A DNA stretch of 64,000 bases from Streptococcus parasanguinis (GCF_901875555.1 NZ_CABFMD010000022.1:62001-126000); one strand, 5' to 3'. Shown: positions 51,388-60,292, counted from the first letter of the stretch. The notes: generated from the sequence alone by a model not told the origin. A program made the numbers and translations.

Positions 51388-52737
51388 ATGGAAGACCCTG
51401 GCAGTCAGGAAATTTTACTGGAATTTATCTTACTAATTGTTTTGACATTATTGAACGCCTTTTTCTCGGCGACTGAGATGTCAATGGTATCGCTGAATCG
51501 TGCGCGTGTCGAGCAAAAGGCTGAAGAAGGGGATAAGAAATACATTCGTCTGCTCAGCGTATTGGAACAGCCCAACCATTTCTTGTCCACCATTCAGGTA
51601 GGAATCACCTTGATTACCATCTTATCTGGGGCTAGCCTGGCAGATAGTCTTGGTCGTGTGATTGCTGGTTGGATGGGCAACACCAAAACAGCACTTGCAA
51701 CTGGAAGCTTTTTATCTCTTGCTTTTTTGACCTATATTGAGATCGTCTTTGGGGAATTATACCCGAAACGAATCGCCATGAACTTGAAAGATGAGTTGGC
51801 AGTTCGAACAGCTCCGATTGTCATTTTATTAGGAAAAATTGTCAGCCCCTTTGTTTGGTTGCTTTCAGCATCGACAAACCTCGTGAGTCGCTTGACGCCG
51901 ATGAAGTTTGATGATGCGGATGAAAAGATGACGCGGGATGAAATCGAGTATATGCTAACTAATAGTGAAGAAACACTAGATGCGGACGAGATTGAGATGC
52001 TCCAAGGAATCTTTTCATTAGATGAAATGGTAGCGCGTGAAGTCATGGTCCCACGGACAGATGCCTTCATGGTGGATATCAACAATGATACTAAAGAGAT
52101 TATCGAAAGTATCCTTAAGCAAAACTTTTCACGGATTCCTGTCTATGATGATGACAAGGACAATGTCATCGGTCTCATCCATACCAAACGTCTCTTGAAC
52201 GAAGGATTTATCAATGGCTTTGATAATATTGTCTTAAGAAAGATTTTACAAGAACCTTTGTTTGTTCCAGAGACCATTTTTGTGGATGATCTTTTGAAGG
52301 AATTGCGCAATACCCAAAATCAAATGGCTATTCTGCTTGATGAATACGGTGGGATGTCTGGTTTGGTTACTCTTGAAGACCTCTTGGAAGAAATCGTCGG
52401 TGAAATTGACGATGAGACGGACAAAGCAGAAATTGATGTCTTTGAAATTGCGGACAATACCTATGTCGTACAAGGAGCCATGTCACTAAATGACTTTAAC
52501 GAATATTTTGATGTTGAGTTGCAAAGTGATGATGTGGATACCATTGCAGGGTATTATCTGACAGAGGTTGGGCGAATTCCAACCTTGAAAGAGCGACTCA
52601 GCTGCGAAGTCGATAGTCAAAAGAAACACCTCATTTTGACAAATGACAAAGTAAAAAATGGTCGTGTGACGAAGGTGAAAGTTGAAATTTCTGAAATCGT
52701 CGAGGAAGATGAAGAAACCAAATCAAAAGAAGAATAG
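51388..52737 (+). CDS. CNNM/HlyC-CorC family transporter
   Basis: A 449-residue protein with an N-terminal CNNM (DUF21) membrane domain (four helices, EFILLIVLTLLNAFFSATEMSMVSLNRARVEQ), a CBS pair (about 205-330: MVPRTDAFMVDINNDTKEIIESILKQNFSRIPVYDDDKDNVIGLIH) and a C-terminal CorC domain. Relatives take part in Mg2+ homeostasis. ATG 51388 follows GGAGGAA; an in-frame upstream start at 51328 overlaps the promoter region. Confidence 0.93.
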   Translation: MEDPGSQEILLEFILLIVLTLLNAFFSATEMSMVSLNRARVEQKAEEGDKKYIRLLSVLEQPNHFLSTIQVGITLITILSGASLADSLGRVIAGWMGNTKTALATGSFLSLAFLTYIEIVFGELYPKRIAMNLKDELAVRTAPIVILLGKIVSPFVWLLSASTNLVSRLTPMKFDDADEKMTRDEIEYMLTNSEETLDADEIEMLQGIFSLDEMVAREVMVPRTDAFMVDINNDTKEIIESILKQNFSRIPVYDDDKDNVIGLIHTKRLLNEGFINGFDNIVLRKILQEPLFVPETIFVDDLLKELRNTQNQMAILLDEYGGMSGLVTLEDLLEEIVGEIDDETDKAEIDVFEIADNTYVVQGAMSLNDFNEYFDVELQSDDVDTIAGYYLTEVGRIPTLKERLSCEVDSQKKHLILTNDKVKNGRVTKVKVEISEIVEEDEETKSKEE

Positions 52738-52742
52738 AAAAT

Positions 52743-52776
52743 AGAGGCCTGGATGTGTTCCAGCCTCTGTTTTTTT
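52743..52776 (+). terminator. Terminator
   Basis: AGAGGCCTGG/CCAGCCTCT stem followed by seven Ts. Confidence 0.9.
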
Positions 52777-52829
52777 CTTGTCAGGACCAGTTGAATTTTC
52801 AAAAAATTTCAAAAATTTCTGAAATAGTC

Positions 52830-52858
52830 TTGACATCAAAAAAAAATTACGGTAAGAT
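52830..52858 (+). promoter_or_regulatory. Promoter of the leader and trpXYZ-type operon
   Basis: TTGACA (52830-52835) and TAAGAT (52853-52858), 17 bp apart. Transcription would start near 52865, giving a leader of about 280 nt. Confidence 0.82.
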
Positions 52859-52891
52859 AATACCCATAAATAAAGAAAGCAGAAAATAAAC

Positions 52892-52945
52892 ATGAAACAA
52901 CAAGCCATTTCCATTCAAAAATTTTACTTTAGCTACTTTAGATAG
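52892..52945 (+). CDS. Phe/Tyr-rich leader peptide
   Basis: A 17-codon frame MKQQAISIQKFYFSYFR in which five of six consecutive codons (FYFSYF) are Phe or Tyr. It stands about 27 nt after the expected transcription start and is followed by alternative RNA stems and a terminator, the classic arrangement of amino-acid attenuation. The ribosome binding site is weak (AAAGAAAG). A second short frame at 52956 contains a single Trp codon. Confidence 0.6.
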   Translation: MKQQAISIQKFYFSYFR

Positions 52946-53117
52946 TGTTTGTAGACATGATCTCATGGATGCAAACAACCCAAGCAATTTGTTTGTATCT
53001 ATGTGGCTAAGATTTTTGAAGTTGGTCCATAGAGCTAGTATCTAAATGGACCAAGGTTTTGTAACTTGTTGGAGAATTTCAGGCATCCGTTTAGAGAATC
53101 ATCTAAGCGGATTTTTT
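52946..53117 (+). promoter_or_regulatory. Attenuator region before the ABC operon
   Basis: TTGGTCCAT/ATGGACCAA forms one strong hairpin (near 53024-53056). ATCCGTTTAGA/TCTAAGCGGAT (53085-53095 and 53102-53112) with six Ts is a complete terminator 29 nt before the first structural gene. GGATGC near 52969 can pair with GCATCC at 53083-53088, which would break the terminator. No T-box sequence is present. Confidence 0.7.
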
Positions 53118-53145
53118 GTTTATTTTGCAGAAAAGGAGTCAAAAA

Positions 53146-54123
53146 ATGAAAGTAGTGAAGAAATTACTAGCACCTGTCCTGGTTGTAGGACTTCTGTTAA
53201 CATCATTGGTGACTTTACACCATCTAAAGGATGCTAAAAAGGATAATGTCTTTCGAATTGGGATTTCCCAGTACATCACCCATAAGTCGCTCGACGCGAC
53301 ACGAAAAGGATTTATCGAAGAGTTGAAGAAAGAGGGCTATGTGGATGGGAAAAATATCCAGATTGATTTCCAAAATGCCCAAGGGGAGCAACGAAATCTG
53401 AAAAATATTTCCAAACAATTGGCGGAAGAAAGTGATCTCGTCTTTGCGATTGCAACCCCTTCTGCACAAAGTTTGGCAAATACCACTAAATCAACACCTA
53501 TTGTTTTCTCTGCTGTGACCGATCCATTGGCAGCCAAGTTGGTGAAAAACTTGAAAGAACCAGGTGGCAATATCACAGGGACAAGTGACCAGTCAGAAGA
53601 TGCAATCGCTACACAGGTAGATATGATTAAGCAAGTACTTCCAACGGCGAAAACAGTTGGGATCCTCTATACGCAAAGTGAGCCTAACTCCGTCGTCCAA
53701 AAAGACAATGCGAAGAAGATCTTAGAAGCTAAAGGCTATCAAGTGGTTGAAAAAACCATCCTCGATAGTAACAATGTGAAAGCTGCAGCAGACAGTATTA
53801 TGTCAGAAGCAGATATCGTCTTTGTTCCGACGGACAATATTATCTCTTCTACAATGGACACTGTCAAACAGGTCTCTATCAGCCATAAGGTGCCAGTTTT
53901 TGGTGGATCTGCTGAAATGGTGGCTACTGGTGGCTTGTACAACTTTGGTACTGATTATGAGGAATTGGGAAGACAAGCTGCTCGGATGGCCATTCGCATC
54001 ATGAAGGGTGAGAAACCTGGCAAAGTCGCTGTTGAAACACCTGAAAAATTAGAATTGCATACCAATAAAGAGATGGCAAAAGAGCTTGGAATTGATATTA
54101 GCTCGTTGAAGGTAGAAAAATAG
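53146..54123 (+). CDS. ABC transporter substrate-binding protein (TrpX-like)
   Basis: A 325-residue periplasmic-binding-like protein of the COG2984 family. It has an N-terminal hydrophobic anchor (LLAPVLVVGLLLTSLVTL) without a lipobox cysteine, then two Rossmann-like lobes (FRIGISQYITHKSLDATRKGFIEELKKEGY, FAIATPSAQSLANTTKSTPIVFSAVTDPLAAKLV, VPVFGGSAEMVATGGLYNFGTDY). ATG 53146 follows AAAAGGAG; 53116 lies in the attenuator T tract. Usually annotated for tryptophan; the aromatic leader peptide upstream supports an aromatic amino acid. Confidence 0.88.
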   Translation: MKVVKKLLAPVLVVGLLLTSLVTLHHLKDAKKDNVFRIGISQYITHKSLDATRKGFIEELKKEGYVDGKNIQIDFQNAQGEQRNLKNISKQLAEESDLVFAIATPSAQSLANTTKSTPIVFSAVTDPLAAKLVKNLKEPGGNITGTSDQSEDAIATQVDMIKQVLPTAKTVGILYTQSEPNSVVQKDNAKKILEAKGYQVVEKTILDSNNVKAAADSIMSEADIVFVPTDNIISSTMDTVKQVSISHKVPVFGGSAEMVATGGLYNFGTDYEELGRQAARMAIRIMKGEKPGKVAVETPEKLELHTNKEMAKELGIDISSLKVEK

Positions 54124-54133
54124 GAGGTTTGAG

Positions 54134-55027
54134 ATGAATTTCGTTTTATCAAGTTTATCAGAAGGTTTATTGTGGTCGATCATGGCGATCGGTGTTTACT
54201 TAACATTTCGAATTTTAGATATTGCCGATATGACGGCAGAAGGAGCCTTTCCACTTGGGGCAGCAGTCGTTGCTTCACAGATCCAGGCAGGACGCAATTC
54301 TTGGCTAGCAACTCTCTTAGCGTTTGGAGCTGGGATGATAGCAGGCTTGGTCTCTGGGATTCTCCATACAAAAATGAAAATTCCAGCCCTCTTGACAGGG
54401 ATTGTCACTTTGACGGGTCTCTACTCTATCAATATCAAAATTATGGGAGGAGTACCCAATCTCTCTATTGGCGATGCCAGCACCATTTTCAAAAGTGTCA
54501 TGAAATTGGGCTTGTCCAACGAAGAAGCTGTCTTTTTGATTAGCATTTCTTGCTTGATTATCGTCTGTATCTTGTTGACCCTCATAATGAAGACGCAACT
54601 TGGTTTGGTTTTGCGCTCGACTGGTGATAACATTCCAATGAGTGAGGCAAATGGGGTCAATGTCGATCACATGAAGATGTTGGGTTACATGATTTCCAAT
54701 GGTTTGATTGCCCTTTGTGGAGCGATGTTTGCGCAAAATGATGGTTTCTCAGATGTGACTTCTGGTACAGGGACGATCGTGGTCGGCTTGAGTGCGGTGA
54801 TTATCGCAGAAGTCTTGATTCACGATTTAACCATTGGTTGGCGCTTGCTTTCCATCGGGGTTGGGGCTATTGTGTACCGTTTGATTATCTTAAATATTTA
54901 CGAGATCCCAAATCTCGATCAAAATATGGTTCGTCTCTTCAATGCGATCTTACTCGCGATTGTCTTGTTCGCTCCTGAGGCGCAAAAACGTCTTCGGGTT
55001 CGCGGATTGAAGTTAGGAAATAAGTAG
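54134..55027 (+). CDS. ABC transporter permease (TrpY-like)
   Basis: A 297-residue permease of the branched-chain amino acid type with eight to nine helices (GLLWSIMAIGVYLTFRILDIADMTAEGAFPLGAAV, LTGIVTLTGLYSINIKIMGG, GLIALCGAMFAQNDGFSDV). AGGAGGTTTGAG precedes the ATG. It forms a transporter with the genes on both sides. Confidence 0.9.
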   Translation: MNFVLSSLSEGLLWSIMAIGVYLTFRILDIADMTAEGAFPLGAAVVASQIQAGRNSWLATLLAFGAGMIAGLVSGILHTKMKIPALLTGIVTLTGLYSINIKIMGGVPNLSIGDASTIFKSVMKLGLSNEEAVFLISISCLIIVCILLTLIMKTQLGLVLRSTGDNIPMSEANGVNVDHMKMLGYMISNGLIALCGAMFAQNDGFSDVTSGTGTIVVGLSAVIIAEVLIHDLTIGWRLLSIGVGAIVYRLIILNIYEIPNLDQNMVRLFNAILLAIVLFAPEAQKRLRVRGLKLGNK

Positions 55028-55036
55028 GAGAAAAGT

Positions 55037-55840
55037 ATGGCAACATTATTATCAATTGAAGGAATTCATAAGACATTTGAAGCAGGAACGGTTAATGAAA
55101 ACCACGTCTTAAAAGGCTTGGATCTCCAAGTGGAAGAAGGAGATTTCATTTCGGTCATCGGTGGAAATGGAGCTGGAAAATCAACCTTGATGAACATCTT
55201 GGCAGGAAATCTGGTCGTGGATGAAGGGGATATCTTGCTAGAAGGTGACTCTATCAAAAATACGAGTGTTCGTAAGCGTGCGAAGGATATTGCGCGTGTC
55301 TTCCAAGATCCTAAGATGGGGACGGCTTCTCGTTTGACCATTGAAGAAAATATGGCCATTGCCCAACGTCGTGGTAAATCTCGTGGTTTGGGCTGGGGGG
55401 TTCGGGAGAAGGATCGCGAGTTATTCCGTGATGCCTTGAAGGAACTGAATATTGGTTTAGAGAACCGTCTCAAAGTCGATACTCAATATCTATCTGGTGG
55501 GCAACGCCAAGCTTTGACTTTGGTCATGGCAGCCTTGGTTAGACCCAAACTCTTGCTTCTGGATGAACATACCGCAGCGCTTGATCCCAAGACCAGTGAA
55601 ATGGTCATGGAATTGACACAAAAGATCGTGGAAAGCCATGATTTGACAACCTTGATGATTACGCATGATATGAACCATGCTATTGAATACGGCAACCGCT
55701 TGATCATGCTCTACCAAGGTAAGATCGTTGTCGATGTCAAAGGAGAAGAAAAGAAAAACCTAACGGTTGAAGATTTGATGCGCCTCTTCCAACAAAACAG
55801 TGGTGAAACTTTGGTGAGTGATGAATTGGTCTTAGGATAA
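55037..55840 (+). CDS. ABC transporter ATP-binding protein (TrpZ-like)
   Basis: A 267-residue ABC ATPase: Walker A GGNGAGKST, Q-loop VFQDPKMGT, signature LSGGQRQALTLVMAAL, Walker B LLLLDEHTAALD, switch His in MITHDMNHA. It powers import by the TrpXY-like proteins. AGGAGAAAAGT precedes the ATG. It is the last gene of the operon and ends at repeat family 2, copy 2. Confidence 0.94.
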   Translation: MATLLSIEGIHKTFEAGTVNENHVLKGLDLQVEEGDFISVIGGNGAGKSTLMNILAGNLVVDEGDILLEGDSIKNTSVRKRAKDIARVFQDPKMGTASRLTIEENMAIAQRRGKSRGLGWGVREKDRELFRDALKELNIGLENRLKVDTQYLSGGQRQALTLVMAALVRPKLLLLDEHTAALDPKTSEMVMELTQKIVESHDLTTLMITHDMNHAIEYGNRLIMLYQGKIVVDVKGEEKKNLTVEDLMRLFQQNSGETLVSDELVLG

Positions 55841-55843
55841 AAT

Positions 55844-56026
55844 AAAAGAGAGTGGGACAGAAATCGGTCATTCGTTAGAATTCGATTTCGTCGTCCCACC
55901 TCCGCACAGTTGAGTAGGGCTGTAAAAGCTGATGAAATCAGCTTTTACAGCCCACTCAACCACTGCGTCTTGCTCGACAATACAAAGATAACTGAGAGGC
56001 TAGGACTTTTGTACCAGCCTCCTTTT
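55844..56026. repeat. Intergenic repeat, family 2, copy 2 (terminator-bearing)
   Basis: Nearly identical to 39188-39370. Here the central part forms a long perfect hairpin (GGGCTGTAAAAGCTGAT / ATCAGCTTTTACAGCCC). The 3' stem GAGGCTAGGAC/GTACCAGCCTC with six Ts runs into the treR stop codon. It lies between convergent genes. Confidence 0.9.
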
Positions 56027-56737
56027 TTATTTCCTCCGCTCTGCATAGTCGACAAAATGAAATTTGTCTAATTTGTGTCGGTTTTCGGTGAATTGGAATT
56101 GTCGTCCGTCTGCTAGGTGAACTTGTGAGCGGACCGATACCACGTGTTGGTCTTTTCCAAGATCCAGTAAGATCTTATAGCGATTATCGATTGGTGAAAT
56201 CAAAATTTCTTTTTTGGCATAGCCAATCTGCAAATTCAAGTCTTCTTCTATATATTGGTAGATAGAGCGCTGGGCAATTTTCTTGGTTAGGCCAGGGATC
56301 CGCTCTCTATCCAGGTAATCAATATCTAAGACAGAAGAGACGCCATCCACCACTCGTTGCCGGGTCACTTTCCAAACCAAACGGTGAAAGGGAAAGCCAG
56401 TTTTTTTGGCTCCTTTTTCATCGATAGTGATCTTTTCAAAACGAATGACATTGGTTTCTGACTGAAGACCAGAAGCTTTGACGATTTCTTGGTAGCTGGT
56501 TAATTACGAGACAGGAAAGTCAAAATGGGATTGCCTACAAATTTGCGACCCCATCCCTTGAACAGTCTCGATAAAGCCTTCCTCCTGCAAGAACTTGAGG
56601 GATTTGCGGATGGTATCTCGGCTGACCTGGTAGTGTTCTTTTAAGTCTTTTTCGCTAGACAGAAAATCCCCGACTAGATATTTTTCTTCTAATATTTGCT
56701 CTTTTAAAATTTGATAGATATGTTGGTATTTTTTCAT
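56027..56737 (-). pseudogene. treR: Trehalose operon repressor TreR, interrupted by an in-frame stop
   Basis: A GntR/HutC-family repressor of 236 codons. The N-terminal winged helix (MKKYQHIYQILKEQIL...YQVSRDTIRKSLKFLQEEGFIETVQGMGSQ) is followed in the same frame by TAA at 56506-56504, where relatives read PVSNLTSYQE. The UTRA effector domain (TSYQEIVKASGLQSE...) then continues to 56027. Only a 77-residue DNA-binding fragment would be made from the start. No trehalose PTS or hydrolase gene is beside it; the divergent neighbour is a nuclease gene. A GGAC/GTCC inverted repeat at 56744-56757 may have been an operator. Confidence 0.88.
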
Positions 56738-56777
56738 GATTTGGACTCGTTTGTCCGTTTTTTTTGAAAAATATTTT

Positions 56778-56815
56778 TGAAAGCGCTTGAAAATGTAAAA
56801 CCATTCCCTTATAAT
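56778..56815 (+). promoter_or_regulatory. Nuclease gene promoter with overlapping cre
   Basis: TTGAAA (56787-56792) and TATAAT (56810-56815), 17 bp apart. The cre-like TGAAAGCGCTTGAA (56778-56791) overlaps the -35 box, so CcpA binding should block polymerase. Confidence 0.8.
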
Positions 56816-56849
56816 AAAAGAGGAAAACTTTTTAGGGATGGAGAAAAGC

Positions 56850-59159
56850 ATGAGAAATAACGGTAAAAAGATTCGTTTACTGGGAGTGGCTACCTTATTG
56901 GCTAGTCAGTTGGGAGTCTTTAGTAGTGTCTTTACAGTAGTTGCAGACGAGACCACAGCTTCGACTTCAGAGCCAGCGCTGGTAACGAGCACTAGCAGTG
57001 AGGAAGGAACGACAAATCATTCGACTTCCGCTACAACAACTACAGAAACTACGACAAGAGCCTCGAGTGATAAAGAAGAGTCAACGAGCAGTTCCTCAGA
57101 CGATACTGAGGAGAAAACGGTTAAGATTGGGGAAATTCAAGGAGAATCGCAACGCTCTCCACTTGAAGGCCAAAAGGTAGCCATCAAAAATGCGGTGGTG
57201 ACTAAAACAGACCGCTATGGTTTTTATGCCCAAGATATTGAATCGGATGGTAATAATCGGACTTCAGATGGGATTTATGTAGTTTCTAAATACAAGGTCA
57301 AGGTCGGTGACAAGGTAAAAATCACTGGTACTGTCAAGGAAGGTTATATGGAAGAAGTCACCTTGGGAGCTGGGAAGACCTTTAAGGAACCGACGAATAG
57401 TTTAACAGTGACCATGTTGGTTGATGCTTGGATCACAAAAGACGGGACAGCTCCTCTTCCAGAAGCTGTGAATATCACTGCGGGGATGCCGGCAGATGTG
57501 AAGCCTAATCCAACTGCTTATGCTCCAGAAACCGATGCCCTCGATTATTGGGAAAGTCTGGAAGGCATGCTCACTGTGGTAAAAAAACCTCATGTTCTAG
57601 GTCCTCAGTACAAAGGAGATATCTATGTATTGGGAGAAGATTTTACAGGCCTTCCTTTAAACAATATTGGAGGTTTGAATCTACGGCCACATGCGCAAAA
57701 TACAGCGACAATCCCGGTTTATGTTGGTAATCAGTTTGTCGCAAAAGCCAAAGATTACTTTGCAGAAGATGTGACAGGAGTGGTAACGTATCGGAATAGC
57801 TTTTATAAGTTAGAGCCTACTCAACAGTTGACGGTCCAAGATGGTGGCTTGCAGCGTCAAGCAGCTCAAACCCAGCCAAGTGAGGACAAGCTGACCATCG
57901 CTTCCTACAATATTGAAAACTTCTCGGCCAACAATGCTAAAAATGAAACCCCAGAGGATAAGGTGACGCTGATTGCCAATTCCTTTATCCATGAGATTCA
58001 CAATCCAGATATTATCACTTTGATCGAAGTGCAGGACAATAATGGTAGTGTGGATGACGGGACGACCAGTGGTGTTGAAAGTGGACGTAAACTAGCCAAT
58101 CGGATCAAGGAATTGGGTGGCAAGAGCTATGAGTATACGGAGGTTGCTCCACTAGATGGCGCTGACGGTGGAAAGCCAGGTTCCAATATTCGCTTGGGAA
58201 TTCTCTACAATCCGGAACGCGTGACCTTGGCCAAAAAAGAGGCAGCGACTAGCAACGAAGCAGCGCAATTTGACAAGGGACACCTGGTTAAAAACCCAGC
58301 TCGGATTGCCCCTAGCGATCCATCGTTTGATCATACTCGCAAGTCTTTAGCCGTTGAGTTTGAATTCAAAGGCCAACCAGTTGTGGTGATTGCCAATCAC
58401 TTGAAATCAAAAATCGGAGATGATGCTATTTATGGGGCAAGCCAACCAGCAGTGGAACATACCTTGCCAACTCGTGAAGCACAAGCTAGTGTCATCCATC
58501 AATTCGTCCAAGAAGGATTGAAGCAAAATCCGAAGACTACCTTCGTTTTGACGGGTGATTTTAATGATTACGATTTCTCAACCACAGCACAGATCCTTGC
58601 GGGCAATGAACTAACCAACTTAATGTCCCAACATGACGCAGGTGATCGCTATTCTTATTTTTACCGTGGAAGCAATCAAGTTTTGGATAACATTTTTATC
58701 TCAAACAACATGGCAGCCAGAGCAAGGTTTGAACCAGTCCATATCAATGCTTCCTTTATGAAGGAACACGGTCGTGCATCAGACCATGATCCTGTCTTGG
58801 TCCAAATCGACTTTAGTGGAGCACAAATTTCAGGAACGCCGACGGATGATCAAAAAGGGAATTCAGGCCAACCAACGGAACAAACCAGCCCTTCTTCATC
58901 GAATACAGGAACTCAACTAGTCCCTCATCAGGAGCAAGCTAATGAACAAAAGAGTTCAACATCTAAGAACCTAGAGACTACCAAGGACGAAGATGAGAAG
59001 CAAGAAGACAAGGAAGAGGCAGCAACAGAAACTAAGACACCAGGCAAACGGAAAATCCTTCCATCTACTGGACAAGAAACAAGCTATCTAGCTCTTTTTG
59101 GGGTGGCAGTAGCTACGATGAGTCTGGTCTTGTATAAGAAAAAAAGGATGACTCACTAA
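56850..59159 (+). CDS. Cell wall-anchored endonuclease/exonuclease/phosphatase-domain nuclease
   Basis: A 769-residue secreted DNase. Signal peptide about 1-34 (cut near VVADE), Ser/Thr-rich segment, an OB-fold nucleic-acid-binding domain (about 90-220: KIGEIQGESQRSPLEGQKVAIKNAVVTK), then the EEP nuclease domain (about 345-660: IASYNIENFS, LIEVQDNNG, IANHLKSKIGDD, LTGDFNDYD, SDHDPVLVQ). A disordered Glu/Lys/Thr linker and the sortase signal LPSTG, a membrane helix and KKKR close it. The layout fits the wall-anchored nucleases SpnA/SsnA/SWAN of streptococci, which degrade extracellular DNA. GGAG lies before ATG 56850; ATG 56838 is also in frame. Confidence 0.93.
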   Translation: MRNNGKKIRLLGVATLLASQLGVFSSVFTVVADETTASTSEPALVTSTSSEEGTTNHSTSATTTTETTTRASSDKEESTSSSSDDTEEKTVKIGEIQGESQRSPLEGQKVAIKNAVVTKTDRYGFYAQDIESDGNNRTSDGIYVVSKYKVKVGDKVKITGTVKEGYMEEVTLGAGKTFKEPTNSLTVTMLVDAWITKDGTAPLPEAVNITAGMPADVKPNPTAYAPETDALDYWESLEGMLTVVKKPHVLGPQYKGDIYVLGEDFTGLPLNNIGGLNLRPHAQNTATIPVYVGNQFVAKAKDYFAEDVTGVVTYRNSFYKLEPTQQLTVQDGGLQRQAAQTQPSEDKLTIASYNIENFSANNAKNETPEDKVTLIANSFIHEIHNPDIITLIEVQDNNGSVDDGTTSGVESGRKLANRIKELGGKSYEYTEVAPLDGADGGKPGSNIRLGILYNPERVTLAKKEAATSNEAAQFDKGHLVKNPARIAPSDPSFDHTRKSLAVEFEFKGQPVVVIANHLKSKIGDDAIYGASQPAVEHTLPTREAQASVIHQFVQEGLKQNPKTTFVLTGDFNDYDFSTTAQILAGNELTNLMSQHDAGDRYSYFYRGSNQVLDNIFISNNMAARARFEPVHINASFMKEHGRASDHDPVLVQIDFSGAQISGTPTDDQKGNSGQPTEQTSPSSSNTGTQLVPHQEQANEQKSSTSKNLETTKDEDEKQEDKEEAATETKTPGKRKILPSTGQETSYLALFGVAVATMSLVLYKKKRMTH

Positions 59160-59181
59160 CGTGTTTCATAAGAAAAATCTA

Positions 59182-59206
59182 AAAAAGGAGTCGCTAGCTC
59201 CTTTTT
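59182..59206 (+). terminator. Terminator
   Basis: AAAAAGGAG/CTCCTTTTT with a short loop, 23 nt after the nuclease stop. Confidence 0.88.
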
Positions 59207-59325
59207 GTTCCAAAATACAGGACAGATAGTTCCATATTGGAAACTGTACTAGGACAATGAAAAATCCTGAAAAGAACAGTTTCTTTTCAAAAAGAAGCTT
59301 AAACTCTTTAAAATAGATGGAATCG

Positions 59326-59357
59326 TGATATAATAAAATCATAAAACGTTTTCAAGA
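59326..59357 (+). promoter_or_regulatory. pflA promoter with downstream cre
   Basis: Extended -10 TGATATAAT (hexamer 59329-59334), then the cre-like AAAACGTTTTCAAG (59343-59356) just past the expected start, suggesting catabolite control. Confidence 0.7.
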
Positions 59358-59371
59358 GAAGAGGTTCCTCA

Positions 59372-60166
59372 ATGGAAAATGAAACAGTTGACTATGGAAA
59401 AGTAACAGGAATGGTACACTCAACAGAAAGTTTTGGAGCGGTAGACGGTCCAGGGATCCGCTTTATTGTCTTCCTGCAAGGGTGTCAAATGCGGTGCCAA
59501 TATTGCCACAATCCAGATACATGGGCAATGGAAACCAACAAGTCCCGTGAACGGACAGTGGATGATGTCCTAGAAGAAGCTCTCCGTTATCGTGGATTTT
59601 GGGGCCAAAAAGGTGGGATCACTGTCAGTGGTGGAGAAGCCCTCTTGCAGATTGACTTCTTGATTGCTCTTTTCACCAAGGCTCAAGAGTTGGGCATTCA
59701 TTGTACCTTGGATACCTGTGCTCTTCCTTTCCGGAATACGCCTCGTTATTTGGAAAAATTTGACCGCTTGATGGCAGTGACTGACTTGGTGCTTCTTGAT
59801 ATCAAGGAAATCAATGATGAACGGCACAAAATTGTGACCAGCCATACCAATAAAACGATTTTAGCTTGTGCCAAGTACCTATCTGATATTGGAAAACCCG
59901 TCTGGATTCGTCATGTTTTGGTTCCTGGGCTTACAGACCGGGATGATGATTTGATCGAGCTTGGAAAATTTGTTAAGACCCTGAAAAATGTTGATAAGTT
60001 TGAAATTCTACCCTATCATACCATGGGGGAATTCAAATGGCGTGAATTGGGCATTCCCTACAAATTGGAGGGTGTGAAACCACCGACAAAAGAACGGGTT
60101 CAAAATGCAAAAGATTTGATGGAAACAGAAAGTTACCAAGATTACCTGAAACGGGTCAAAGGATAA
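59372..60166 (+). CDS. pflA: Pyruvate formate-lyase-activating enzyme
   Basis: A radical SAM enzyme of 264 aa that installs the glycyl radical on pyruvate formate-lyase under anaerobic conditions. Cluster motif CQMRCQYC with the preceding VDGPGIRFIVFLQG, then ITVSGGEALLQ and LLDIKEIND. AGAGAAGAGG lies before the ATG. It supports mixed-acid fermentation and is under probable CcpA control. The lyase gene is not in the window. Confidence 0.95.
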   Translation: MENETVDYGKVTGMVHSTESFGAVDGPGIRFIVFLQGCQMRCQYCHNPDTWAMETNKSRERTVDDVLEEALRYRGFWGQKGGITVSGGEALLQIDFLIALFTKAQELGIHCTLDTCALPFRNTPRYLEKFDRLMAVTDLVLLDIKEINDERHKIVTSHTNKTILACAKYLSDIGKPVWIRHVLVPGLTDRDDDLIELGKFVKTLKNVDKFEILPYHTMGEFKWRELGIPYKLEGVKPPTKERVQNAKDLMETESYQDYLKRVKG

Positions 60167-60174
60167 AAAGTATA

Positions 60175-60202
60175 GACAGTTGGGCCTTCCAGCTGTCTTT
60201 TT
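60175..60202 (+). terminator. pflA terminator
   Basis: GACAGTTGG/CCAGCTGTC stem with one wobble and a T-rich tail. Confidence 0.85.
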
Positions 60203-60292
60203 CTGATGAAAAGCATCACTATTCCCTTTCTTTAAATGGCAAAACGTGCTAAAATAGGGTAAATAGATAAATGAAAATAAAGAGGTAGAAAC

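Noticed and set aside
52956..53012. Second leader frame with a Trp codon (MISWMQTTQAICLYLCG)
   Set aside because: It has no ribosome binding site and only one Trp codon, so it is weaker evidence than the FYFSYF frame; kept only as an alternative.
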